From: Alteromonas profundi
GTDB taxonomy: Bacteria > Pseudomonadota > Gammaproteobacteria > Enterobacterales > Alteromonadaceae
NCBI RefSeq assembly: GCF_010500865.1
Contig: NZ_JAAAWN010000007.1
Span: 56,255-120,254, forward strand
Length of the DNA stretch: 64,000 bases
Direction of reading: 5' to 3'
Under the pieces are notes generated by a model, which saw only the letters and a program-made list of their open reading frames with translations, did no database searches and was not told where the DNA came from. Numbering within the stretch: position 1 is the first letter of the stretch; the number at the start of each line of letters is the position of its first letter. Both the position numbers and the translations under genes were made by a program. Positions 34,505 to 42,859 of the stretch are shown here, piece after piece.

Positions 34505-36190
34505 TTAGTTCGATGATGCACTTTTCAATAGCTCTTTTGCATTCGCTAACGCCGATTTGGTTACTTTGTCGCCAGCCAGTAACCGTGCAAGTTCATCTAT
34601 TCTATCTTGCTTAGTTAAAGGAAGCATCTGAGTTTCGGTTGTCTCACCATTGGTTTGTTTTGTTACAAATAACTGATTGTGTGCTTGCGCAGCAACTTGA
34701 GGTAAATGGGTAACGCACATTACTTGTGCTCGCTGGCCTAATCTGCGAAGCAGACCACCTACGATAGAGGCTGTAGGTCCGCTAATACCTGTGTCTACTT
34801 CATCGAAGATCATAGTGGGTGTAGCGTGACTATCACTGGCAATCACTTGAATGGCTAACCCTATCCGAGAAAGCTCTCCACCTGATACGACTTTATCCAG
34901 TCTGTCTGCGGGTTGGCCTGGGTTCGTTGAAACATGAAATTCCACACTGTCTTGGCCAAAAGCACTCGGTTTACGCAGTTCGTCAAACGACACATTTATT
35001 TGCACCTTCGCATGAGGCATGTTCATCTGGCGTATCTGCGTTTCAATATCAGCGGACAATTTTTTGCCAGCTAAGACACGTGCATCAGATAAAACCTGCG
35101 TCGCTGTGAGGTAGTCTTTTTTAAGTTTATTCGTTTCTTCTTCTAGCGAACAAAGTTGCGTTTCTTGATCGCTAAGTAAATCAAATTCTTCAAGTAATGC
35201 TTGATGGTGGCTATACAGCGCCTCGGGCATAACATTGTGTTTACGGGCAAGATCCATGGCTTTGCTATAGCGGGCTTCTACTTGCTGCAGCCTAAGGGGA
35301 TCTATTTCAAGTGCGTCACAATATTGGCGTAATTCACCGGCGGCTTCTTCAACTTGAATGGCTGCATCGTTTAGCATGGTTAATATGGGTGTTAAGCTCG
35401 CATCGTGCGCTTCTAGTTCGCCCAACCTATCTACGCTGCTTTGAATCACCGAGAGTGCATTGCCTTCATCATTTTCAAATAATTGATAGAAACTCGTTTG
35501 GGCTTGCTCTAGTAAACTTTGCCCGTTACTCAATCGCTTATGCTCTACTTCTAATTCAGTAAATTCTCCCTCTTCTAACGCAAACTCGTTGAGCTCTTTT
35601 ACTTGGTAGGTAAGCAAGTTAAGGCGGTCTTCACGCTGCTGTGCCTGTGCTTTAATTTCGGCCAATGTACGTTGTTTCTCTCGCCACAGTGTGAACGTAT
35701 TTTTAACGCTTATGAGAGCTTCGTTATGGGCGCCAAAGCTATCAATTAGCTGGCGCTGATAGTCTTCTTTTAATAACTGTAGGTGGGTGTTTTGCCCATG
35801 TATAGCAAGCAAAAATTGGCCTAACCCTTTAAGTTGCTGAAGCGAGGCTGGAACGCCGTTAATAAAGGCCTTAGACCGGCCTTCTTTTGAAATAATACGG
35901 CGAATAAAGCAACTATTGTCGTCTTCATCAGAGGTCAATTCATGTTCGTCTAGATAGGCTTTCGCGAGAGGATTTTCGTTAAGAGAAAAATGCGCAATAA
36001 TTTCTGCCTTGGTAGCGCCTACGCGCACTGCGTTGGCGTCGGCGCGCTCGCCAAGACACAGGCTAAGTGCATCAATGGCTATTGATTTACCCGCCCCAGT
36101 TTCACCTGTAATTGCGGTAAGGCCATTTTCAAGATGAACAGACAACTGTTTTACAACTGCAAAGTTCGAAATAGTAAGGTGCGCTAACAT
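34505..36190 (-). CDS. recN: DNA repair protein RecN
   Basis: A 561-residue SMC-like ATPase of double-strand break repair. Walker A GETGAGKS is at 29-36. RRIISKEGRSKAFINGVPASLQQLK, AIHGQNTHLQLL, a central coiled coil (about 160-370), the ABC signature VVSGGELSRIGLAIQ and Walker B MIFDEVDTGISG follow. The start ATG 36190 has AGGGGAAC upstream; the frame upstream to 36301 runs through the promoter. A LexA-like box lies at 36230-36245. bamE follows downstream. Confidence 0.96.
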   Translation of the reverse strand: MLAHLTISNFAVVKQLSVHLENGLTAITGETGAGKSIAIDALSLCLGERADANAVRVGATKAEIIAHFSLNENPLAKAYLDEHELTSDEDDNSCFIRRIISKEGRSKAFINGVPASLQQLKGLGQFLLAIHGQNTHLQLLKEDYQRQLIDSFGAHNEALISVKNTFTLWREKQRTLAEIKAQAQQREDRLNLLTYQVKELNEFALEEGEFTELEVEHKRLSNGQSLLEQAQTSFYQLFENDEGNALSVIQSSVDRLGELEAHDASLTPILTMLNDAAIQVEEAAGELRQYCDALEIDPLRLQQVEARYSKAMDLARKHNVMPEALYSHHQALLEEFDLLSDQETQLCSLEEETNKLKKDYLTATQVLSDARVLAGKKLSADIETQIRQMNMPHAKVQINVSFDELRKPSAFGQDSVEFHVSTNPGQPADRLDKVVSGGELSRIGLAIQVIASDSHATPTMIFDEVDTGISGPTASIVGGLLRRLGQRAQVMCVTHLPQVAAQAHNQLFVTKQTNGETTETQMLPLTKQDRIDELARLLAGDKVTKSALANAKELLKSASSN

Positions 36191-36229
36191 AGTTCCCCTC
36201 GCCAAAGATAAGCATGATATATGTACAGT

Positions 36230-36245
36230 GTGTAAATATATACAG
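36230..36245 (-). promoter_or_regulatory. LexA-like SOS box of recN
   Basis: Read toward recN the site is CTGTATATATTTACAC, matching CTGT-N8-ACAG in all but the last base and flanked by TA on the 5' side. It is 40 bp upstream of the recN start. A second CTGT half-site with a poor partner lies at 36213-36228. recN is SOS-regulated in related bacteria. Confidence 0.7.
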
Positions 36246-36381
36246 TATTTTTCTGTTGTAAAGTGAAGTGTGCTTCTTTTTACGTCACTATTTTCTGCCA
36301 TTTCTTAAATGGCATTTTAAATCAAAAGGATAAGCGTGAACGTGTAATGCTGTGTATAGGCATGCTACGTATCAAATACAT

Positions 36382-36420
36382 AAAAAAGCCGGGAGCTACC
36401 CTAAGGTAGGTCCCGGCTTA
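36382..36420 (-). terminator. Terminator of dps
   Basis: On the minus strand, AAGCCGGGACCTACC and GGTAGCTCCCGGCTT pair with one mismatch around TTAG, followed by TTTTTT. It lies 16 bp after the dps stop. Confidence 0.9.
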
Positions 36421-36435
36421 TGTTTAATATTTCGC

Positions 36436-36945
36436 TTATTGCTTCAGTTCGCCGCTACTCGACTCTAAGTGTGCGCGAACGAACCATTGAAATTGCTCAA
36501 GGTCGGCAAGCTGGCCCGTGATCATATCTTCTGATACAGGGTCAATTTCGCCAAGTAGGCCGATGGCTTTACGGTGGTCGCTATTTACCCCATCGTATAC
36601 TTTGTCAAGCGCCACTAGATGGTCAACGACAAGGCCTTTACCTAACGAGTAATCTTCCCATGAACGCCCCTCAACAATAGCTTTTGGTGTTCCATTAGGT
36701 ACGCCCCCTAGGGTAGCGATGCGTTCTGCTATTGTGTCTGTCATATCGCGTACAGCATCAACCTGAGGGTCTAGCATTTCGTGCACACCGATAAAATTAG
36801 GACCAACAACATTCCAGTGAATATGCTTAAGCGTAAGCTGCAAATCAAGCAGTGCTACTAAACGCTGGCTCAATACCTTCACGGTGCGTACCGCAGATTC
36901 ATTGTCCATTCCAGGAGCCGTAAATTTGAAATCGTTATTACTCAT
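36436..36945 (-). CDS. dps: Dps family DNA-binding ferritin-like protein
   Basis: A 169-residue miniferritin that oxidises and stores iron and protects DNA. The ferroxidase motif KHIHWNVVGPNFIGVHEMLDPQVDAVRDMTDTIAERI supplies His, Asp and Glu ligands at the dimer interface. LGGVPNGTP and the C-terminal LEQFQWFVRAHLES helix are typical. The ribosome site AAGGAGAC precedes the ATG. The 327-bp gap upstream (36946-37272) has no gene; a possible -10 TATATT lies near 37014-37019. Confidence 0.94.
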   Translation of the reverse strand: MSNNDFKFTAPGMDNESAVRTVKVLSQRLVALLDLQLTLKHIHWNVVGPNFIGVHEMLDPQVDAVRDMTDTIAERIATLGGVPNGTPKAIVEGRSWEDYSLGKGLVVDHLVALDKVYDGVNSDHRKAIGLLGEIDPVSEDMITGQLADLEQFQWFVRAHLESSSGELKQ

Positions 36946-37272
36946 GATGTCTCCTTCTTATCATTGAAATCATTTTAGGGCTTCGCGTCGCTCAATCACG
37001 AGCTAGCCAAGTTAATATAAGAAGTTGCAACCCGCGTGCCGAACCATAAGGGTAAGGTAACTATCAGATTTTAAATACAAATTTCTATGGAATTAAATTT
37101 TCTTTATTTTTCAGTGCGATAGATAAGAGAAAAAGATGCAGAGGTGTGTAAAATATGCAGAGGAAAGCAGTGGTGCTCACACGGAGCACTTTACTAGATA
37201 GGTTAACAATAAGGTGTAAGGGTAAGACGGGAAGGGCAAGGCATCGCCTCGCCATCACAGTGGCCACTAAAA

Positions 37273-38148
37273 CTAATAAAGTTTGCTGCCCCAACCTAAC
37301 TTTTTGCGCAGTACGTTAAAATAGCTATACCCTTTAGGGTGAACCAAGTGGAGTTTATCCGCGCCTTTATTTATTCGTATTTCGTCACCAGGCAATACAG
37401 GTAGCACGATATGGCTGTCACAGCTTACCTGTAACGAGTCACTGTTTACCTTTGAAACCTTCATTGATACCTGAGAATCCGCATCAACTACGATTGGACG
37501 GCTACTAAGCGTATGAGGAAACATAGGTACTAAGGTTAACGCATCTAGCTTTGGCATAATAATGGGGCCGCCTGCAGAAAGAGAATAGGCTGTCGAACCT
37601 GTGGGGGTAGCCACGATCAGTCCGTCGCTGCGTTGACTGAACACGAATTGCCCGTCTATGTATATTTCAAATTCCATCATATGCGCCACTTTGCCGTGAT
37701 GGAGTACCACTTCATTAACGGCTGCATTATTGCTTTTAAGCTTTTCGTGGCGATACACGCCAACCTCAAGTAAAAAGCGCTCTTCTACTACACACTCTCC
37801 ATTAAATATAAGGTCGAGTTGCTGGGTTATCTCATCGGGGTGGATATCAGTTAGAAACCCTAAATTTCCCCTGTTTACGCCTACCACATGAATATCGAAG
37901 CGCGCCAGCACCCGAGCTGCGCCTAACATGCTTCCGTCACCACCAACCACCACAGCCAGATCGGCTTCTTTACCAATGGTGACCAAATTGCAGGTTCTAA
38001 AGTTATCGGTTTCAAGTTCAACGGCAATACTTTCTTCCACCAATAATTTACAACCCTTGGCGATTAGGTATTGGGCGAGAATGTTAAGGCTATCGTGTGT
38101 GGCCTTGTGCTGAGGCTTTCCAATTAAGGCAATGGTTTGATAAGGCAT
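37273..38148 (-). CDS. nadK: NAD kinase
   Basis: A 291-residue ATP-NAD kinase that makes [21 protein letters not shown] holds the GGDG active-site motif at about 68-71. [45 protein letters not shown] and [12 protein letters not shown] complete the signature set. The gene has no close partner on its strand. Confidence 0.96.
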   Translation of the reverse strand: MPYQTIALIGKPQHKATHDSLNILAQYLIAKGCKLLVEESIAVELETDNFRTCNLVTIGKEADLAVVVGGDGSMLGAARVLARFDIHVVGVNRGNLGFLTDIHPDEITQQLDLIFNGECVVEERFLLEVGVYRHEKLKSNNAAVNEVVLHHGKVAHMMEFEIYIDGQFVFSQRSDGLIVATPTGSTAYSLSAGGPIIMPKLDALTLVPMFPHTLSSRPIVVDADSQVSMKVSKVNSDSLQVSCDSHIVLPVLPGDEIRINKGADKLHLVHPKGYSYFNVLRKKLGWGSKLY

Positions 38149-38215
38149 GTAGTGCTAATGTGTTTTCCTTTCCAATGGCAGGACATTAGCACAGGTGTTT
38201 CCCAAAAGAAAAGCT

Positions 38216-38983
38216 TTACCGTGCGGTCCATCCTCCGTCTAAAATTATGGTTTGCCCGGTAATGTTGCGTGCACTGGCAGACATTAAAAATGAGGCTGAA
38301 TCGGCAAGCTCTTCAACACTAATAAACTGTTTCTTTGGCATGGGCTCAAGCATTATTTTATTTATCACGTCCTCTTCGGTTAAGTTGTTCTCTTTCGCTT
38401 GTGCTGAAATTTGCTTCTCTACTAGCGGTGTTTTCACATATGCAGGGCATAGGGTGTTGATGGTCACATCACAGTCGCCGGTTTCAAGGGCTATTGTTTT
38501 AGCAAACCCTAATAAGCCATGTTTTGCGGCCACATAGGCCGACTTATACGGCGATGCCACAACAGAATGAATTGAGCCTACATTGATAATACGCCCAAAA
38601 TTTTGTTTACGCATAGTAGGTAAAAATGCTTGGGTGAGCAGCGCTGGGCCCACTAGCATAATATTAATAAGCTGCTGCCATTTCTCGGGCGGAAAGTTTT
38701 CGATAGCGGAAACATGTTGAATACCTGCGTTATTGATAAGCACATCTACGCGAAGAGGGCTTAATAATTCGGGTAATTTGGCAACCTGCTGGGCATTACA
38801 AACATCTACTGCAATAGCGCTGGCACTGCCCTTATCACGGGCTAGTTCAACAGCAGCTTGCTGCGCCGCTTCTTCGTTAATGTCTGCAATTATTACGTGG
38901 TGGCCCTGTTTTACCATAACTTGCGCAATGCCAAAGCCTATACCGCTTGCGCCTCCAGTAATAAAAACGGTTCGTTTATTCAC
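38216..38983 (-). CDS. bdhA: D-3-hydroxybutyrate dehydrogenase
   Basis: A 255-residue short-chain dehydrogenase that oxidises D-3-hydroxybutyrate to acetoacetate with NAD. The start is GTG 38983 with GAGGAG 8 bases upstream; the longer frame runs into the upstream gene and is not used. TGGASGIG binds the cofactor, NNAGIQHV follows, and the catalytic Ser and YxxxK are in VGSIHSVVASPYKSAYVAAKHG. The NAGIQHV and CPAYVKTPLVEKQI segments are typical of BdhA. It overlaps the PHB depolymerase by 8 bases, so the pair is coupled. Confidence 0.9.
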   Translation of the reverse strand: MNKRTVFITGGASGIGFGIAQVMVKQGHHVIIADINEEAAQQAAVELARDKGSASAIAVDVCNAQQVAKLPELLSPLRVDVLINNAGIQHVSAIENFPPEKWQQLINIMLVGPALLTQAFLPTMRKQNFGRIINVGSIHSVVASPYKSAYVAAKHGLLGFAKTIALETGDCDVTINTLCPAYVKTPLVEKQISAQAKENNLTEEDVINKIMLEPMPKKQFISVEELADSASFLMSASARNITGQTIILDGGWTAR

Positions 38984-40022
38984 CTGTCGTCTCCTCAGTA
39001 TTCTGTGTAGAAGCGGTATTAAGAGACGAAAGAAGGGCTTCAACAGCCTTAATTTGATCGCCCTCTCTATTGGCATAGTCCGGTGATGAATAACCCCACC
39101 AATCCCAACAACCTTGAGGGTTAAGCGGCATAAATAACGACTTTTTAGTTTGTGGGTACAACACCACCATATTGTTGTCATCGGCCCACGCATTTAGCCC
39201 TGTCTGCGTAGTGTAAGCATCACCCACCGCATCGGCGTATTGGTTGCATCCATGAAAGCTAATGTGAGCGCGGCAGCGTTCACCTTCAGCGCAACTTTTA
39301 GGTACGTATACAAAGCCTTCACTGGCCAGTGTTTTAGCATTGCTGCCAGCAATAGCGGTTTGATTTAACACGTAAAGTTGGCCCGACAGTGTATCGTCTG
39401 GGGGCGTTAAATCGCTAACCAAATGAGTTAGCATGTCACCGGCAGCGTCATAGCCGCAGTTACCAATATAAGGGCTTTGAGAGCTAGTACACTCGGTACC
39501 ATTATGTTGAGTAGGAAATACATGTGCGATTGGTTTGTCGTTCACGTATTTTATGTTTTGGGTGTCTGTCCAACTCTTGTATTGTTCAAATAGTAAATCG
39601 CTTACTTCACGGATAACGCGGTTGTCGCGGGTACCATGAAACAGCCAAACTTTAGCGTCTTTTAGGTTACTCATATCCGCCAATTTACCCTCAGAAGCGT
39701 AGGTGGCCGCTTGTGCTGAAAGGCCGTTTACATCAATTTCGCCGTCTACCTTATTCACGCATTGGGCGAGGGCGGTGGTGATATCACCCTGAGCGCAATA
39801 GTAGGGGCCGCCTGCAAGCACACCCACGCCGCGTACCCAATCGCTATGGGCAAGGTGAAATTGAGTTGCCATATAGCCTCCAGACGAGAGTCCAGAGACG
39901 GTAACTTCGTTTAAATCGAGAGACAGCTTAGGCACTACTTTCTGATTTTCCTGTCCCTGCGCTAAGGGCGAAAGGCATAGCGCACTGGCCACTGCGCTTG
40001 CAATAAGTGTTGTTAGTTTCAT
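38976..40022 (-). CDS. Secreted PHB depolymerase-family esterase
   Basis: A 348-residue alpha/beta hydrolase with a signal peptide (LIASAVASALCLSPLAQG). The nucleophile is in VSGLSSGGYMATQF (Ser46, the GxSxG lipase box). The family blocks VWLFHGTRDNRVI, CRAHISFHGCNQYADAVGD with the His, and NPQGCWDWWGYSS are those of the esterases that degrade poly(3-hydroxybutyrate) or its oligomers. No carbohydrate-type substrate-binding domain or linker is attached, so it likely acts on short or soluble substrate in the periplasm. It is coupled to bdhA and lies 10 bp from the MetX-like gene. Confidence 0.87.
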   Translation of the reverse strand: MKLTTLIASAVASALCLSPLAQGQENQKVVPKLSLDLNEVTVSGLSSGGYMATQFHLAHSDWVRGVGVLAGGPYYCAQGDITTALAQCVNKVDGEIDVNGLSAQAATYASEGKLADMSNLKDAKVWLFHGTRDNRVIREVSDLLFEQYKSWTDTQNIKYVNDKPIAHVFPTQHNGTECTSSQSPYIGNCGYDAAGDMLTHLVSDLTPPDDTLSGQLYVLNQTAIAGSNAKTLASEGFVYVPKSCAEGERCRAHISFHGCNQYADAVGDAYTTQTGLNAWADDNNMVVLYPQTKKSLFMPLNPQGCWDWWGYSSPDYANREGDQIKAVEALLSSLNTASTQNTEETTGE

Positions 40023-40032
40023 AAATCGTCCT

Positions 40033-41289
40033 TTATTCGCTTTTTAAAAATTCGCGGATGGCGTCTGCGTGTGCCGATGCGTTTACCACACCTTCTAAGT
40101 GCCCCAGGGCGCCAGGCAAAGTAAGGTAATGACTTGTTACCCCATTGTCGGTCAAGCGTTTGTGGGCATCTTGCGCTAAATAGGGCATTAAAAGTAAATC
40201 GGATTGGGCGGGAATAAATAAGGTTTTAGCTTTTACGTCAGTAAGGCCCTGTTCTAGGTTTTGTTTATGTCCAGCTACAAAGAGTTGGCAGGCGCGAACT
40301 AAATACAGCAAATGGTTTGCATCCATCTTTTTACTACGCTCAAGTGCCCGTTGTTTCAACCAGCCTACAATCGAGTGAGAATGATTGATGCTCTCAAGCG
40401 GCCCTTGCTCAAGGTTTTTGAAGCCTAATTGCTCCCCTTGTTGGTTAAAAAACGTTGGCGTGAGCGCGTCTTGGGTAATTAACATTAGCGCCGCGGCTAA
40501 GCCTTGAGTAGGCGGGTTATCTTGGGTGTAGTCGCCATTATTCCAGTGACTATCAAGACGAATCGGGATGGCCCAATGTTCTAACGCTGCCGTGGTCCAC
40601 GCATCGCTTTCTCCAGCGCCAATTACCGAAACCATACGCGGAACCCAGCTTGGGTATGCGCTAGCCCATTCGATGGCTTGCATAGAGCCCATGGAAGGGC
40701 CTACCACTGCGTGCAGTTTATTAATGCCCAAACTTTCAAGTAGGGCCTTTTGCACATTCACAAAGTCACGAATGGTCACCACCGGAAAATCAAGGCCGTA
40801 AGGCTGGCCAGTTTTAGGATTTATGGATGCAGGCCCTGTTGTTACTACATGTTCATCATAGGCATTTAAGTTCACTAAACTATCCACGCTTACAACATAA
40901 AAACGGTCAGTATCAATGGCTTTGCCCGGGCCAATAATATTGTCCCAATAGCCAGGTGCGGCGTCGTCTGAATGATATTTCCCTGCCGCATGTGACGTTC
41001 CCGAAAAGTAATGGGTAATGAGCACAACATTGTCTTTTTCTGGGGTTAAGCTACCGTAGGCCTCCCAACCCACGTTCACATTTTCAATGGTTTTGCCGCC
41101 AAAGGTAGTAAAGGTAGGTAACGAAAAGACTTGTTTTTCCACCAACAAGGGGGCGTTTTTTTGTGCCGCAACGGGGGCGGTTTCTGCCTTTAATTGCTGT
41201 GCTAGAAGTGTTACCAATATACACGCCACAGATAACCAGCCAAGCCAGGTACCGGGGCGAAATTTCAGGTAATGGTACTGCATATTCAC
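40033..41289 (-). CDS. Exported MetX-like alpha/beta hydrolase
   Basis: A 418-residue protein of the homoserine O-acetyltransferase fold. Unlike cytosolic MetX it has an N-terminal membrane segment or signal (WLGWLSVACILVTLLAQQLKA), so it works in the periplasm. The nucleophile elbow is AVVGPSMGSMQAIEWA, the Asp is near FIPAQSDLLLMP and the His in GALGHLEGV. Export and the location between a PHB depolymerase and a GntP permease argue against methionine synthesis and for an esterase on hydroxyalkanoate oligomers; that is inference. ATG 41289 and ATG 41283 are both possible starts. Confidence 0.78.
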   Translation of the reverse strand: MNMQYHYLKFRPGTWLGWLSVACILVTLLAQQLKAETAPVAAQKNAPLLVEKQVFSLPTFTTFGGKTIENVNVGWEAYGSLTPEKDNVVLITHYFSGTSHAAGKYHSDDAAPGYWDNIIGPGKAIDTDRFYVVSVDSLVNLNAYDEHVVTTGPASINPKTGQPYGLDFPVVTIRDFVNVQKALLESLGINKLHAVVGPSMGSMQAIEWASAYPSWVPRMVSVIGAGESDAWTTAALEHWAIPIRLDSHWNNGDYTQDNPPTQGLAAALMLITQDALTPTFFNQQGEQLGFKNLEQGPLESINHSHSIVGWLKQRALERSKKMDANHLLYLVRACQLFVAGHKQNLEQGLTDVKAKTLFIPAQSDLLLMPYLAQDAHKRLTDNGVTSHYLTLPGALGHLEGVVNASAHADAIREFLKSE

Positions 41290-41297
41290 GTCCTTTT

Positions 41298-42593
41298 TTA
41301 CATTATGCTAAACAAGCCAATAGCCATGGCTAAACCAATTAGCGGCACCACCACAGTAAGCGCGCCCACCGCCCAATAAGCAGCCTGGTGGGTTTCGTGG
41401 CAAATAGCACGAATAGTTGTTACCACGTAACCGTTGTGAGGCAATGAGTCTAACGCACCGGAGGAAATTGACACAATACGATGCAACTGTTCCGCTTCCA
41501 CACCTTGGTCGAGGTAATGAGGGCCAACGAGGGGGAGCGCTATCGCTTGTCCGCCAGAGGCACTTCCAGTTAAGCCAGCAATAACGCTCACTGCAATGGC
41601 TGCACCGATAAGCTCGTTACCGGGGATTTGCGTCATTAAATTCACGGTGTTTTGGAACGCGTCGGTATTTTTAGCTATAGCCCCAAACCCTACTACTGCG
41701 CTTGTATTACCAATTGCAATTAGGGCCCCTGTGGTGCCCGCGTTAATGGCTAACGAAACACTATGGAAGTGTTTAAAGTTGATAACCAGCAAGCAGAGTA
41801 CTCCTCCTCCCAGCGCGAGGATAAGTGCTAGTTGCGCTAGCGATTCATGGAATAAAAAAGAAATGACTAACACCACAATCAGGGGCACGATACCGGTAAG
41901 AGGGTGGGGCAACTCTCTATCTCGAACCACAGGATCGCTCTCCCTTGCTTCAAACACTTCTCCGTTATTAATGGCTTTTCGCATCATTCTTGCCAACCAC
42001 CAATAGCCGAACAGGGCCATAAAGACGGCAACAATGAGGCTAACTTCCCAGGCTGCAAAGGGTGAGGTTCCTAAATATTTTATCGGGATCCAATTTTGTA
42101 TTTCTGGTGAACCGGCCGATGTCATAGTAAATGTCACCGAACCAAAAGCCATAGCCGCAGGAATAAAACGCCTAGGTAAGTTTGCATCTTTAAATAAGCT
42201 TACCGCCATTGGGTATACAGAGAAGGCCACAACAAACACGCTTACCCCGCCATAAGTTAATATGGCACAGGCTAACACTACCGCCAATACGGCTTGTTTA
42301 TAGCCAATTTTACTTATGATCCAACGCGAGACCGAATCGGCCGCGCCCGTATCTTCCATAAATTTGCCGAACAGGGCGCCAAGTAGGAACATAAAAAACC
42401 ACGAAGCGACAAATCCTGCAAACCCATTCATATAGGTTTCGACAAAATTTACGTCTCCGGTAAATACCGCAATATTGTTGGTAAGTGCTACTACTAGGGC
42501 ACACAATGGAGCGGCAATAAACAGGTTCATCCCACGTATTGTTAACACAATAAGCAGTAATAACCCGCCAACTAAGCCAATCATACTTAACAT
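41298..42593 (-). CDS. GntP-family permease, likely hydroxybutyrate/organic acid
   Basis: A 431-residue transporter with about 12 helices. The GntP family pattern is seen in FMFLLGALFGKFMEDTGAADSVSRWI, then YGGVSVFVVAFSVYPMAVSLF, TGSASGGQAIALPLVGPHYL and the C-terminal GALDSLPHNGYVVTTI motif. GntP relatives carry gluconate, but the ones beside BdhA genes move 3-hydroxybutyrate; the context fits that. It is the first gene of the four-gene minus-strand operon, facing the TonB receptor. Confidence 0.83.
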   Translation of the reverse strand: MLSMIGLVGGLLLLIVLTIRGMNLFIAAPLCALVVALTNNIAVFTGDVNFVETYMNGFAGFVASWFFMFLLGALFGKFMEDTGAADSVSRWIISKIGYKQAVLAVVLACAILTYGGVSVFVVAFSVYPMAVSLFKDANLPRRFIPAAMAFGSVTFTMTSAGSPEIQNWIPIKYLGTSPFAAWEVSLIVAVFMALFGYWWLARMMRKAINNGEVFEARESDPVVRDRELPHPLTGIVPLIVVLVISFLFHESLAQLALILALGGGVLCLLVINFKHFHSVSLAINAGTTGALIAIGNTSAVVGFGAIAKNTDAFQNTVNLMTQIPGNELIGAAIAVSVIAGLTGSASGGQAIALPLVGPHYLDQGVEAEQLHRIVSISSGALDSLPHNGYVVTTIRAICHETHQAAYWAVGALTVVVPLIGLAMAIGLFSIM

Positions 42594-42725
42594 ATTCGTT
42601 TCCTTAAAGAATCTGTGACCGCAGATAATCCGGAACAGTTAAGTCGACAATTAAACCCGTAAAGCTACTGCCTGGCGGGTATCTGCCCGCTAAACGAATA
42701 ACCTACTTCATTTCGAAATAAGAGT

Positions 42726-42767
42726 TTGACGTTACTTTTATGAAAATCCCATAGTACGATGGTACTA
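42726..42767 (+). promoter_or_regulatory. Candidate promoter and operator for the TonB receptor
   Basis: TTGACG (42726-42731) and a CATAGT -10 like hexamer (from 42750) are spaced by 18 bp. A perfect inverted repeat TAGTAC-GATG-GTACTA (42752-42767) overlaps the -10, as a repressor site would. It lies in the 266-bp divergent gap between the GntP operon and the receptor gene, so it could control both. Confidence 0.4.
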
Positions 42768-42859
42768 CATACTGTTAACAAATAATTAACTAAAGTGATT
42801 CTCGACCGTAGGAAATGCATCCGGCAGTGAATAGAATTTAAAAAAACAAAGGACTCACT

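Noticed and set aside
36213..36228. Second LexA box upstream of recN
   Set aside because: Only the CTGT half is present; the partner half is CATG instead of ACAG.
38984..39193. N-terminal extension of the hydroxybutyrate dehydrogenase
   Set aside because: The extra 70 residues lie in the depolymerase gene in another frame, are basic and do not match the family; GTG 38983 has GAGGAG upstream.
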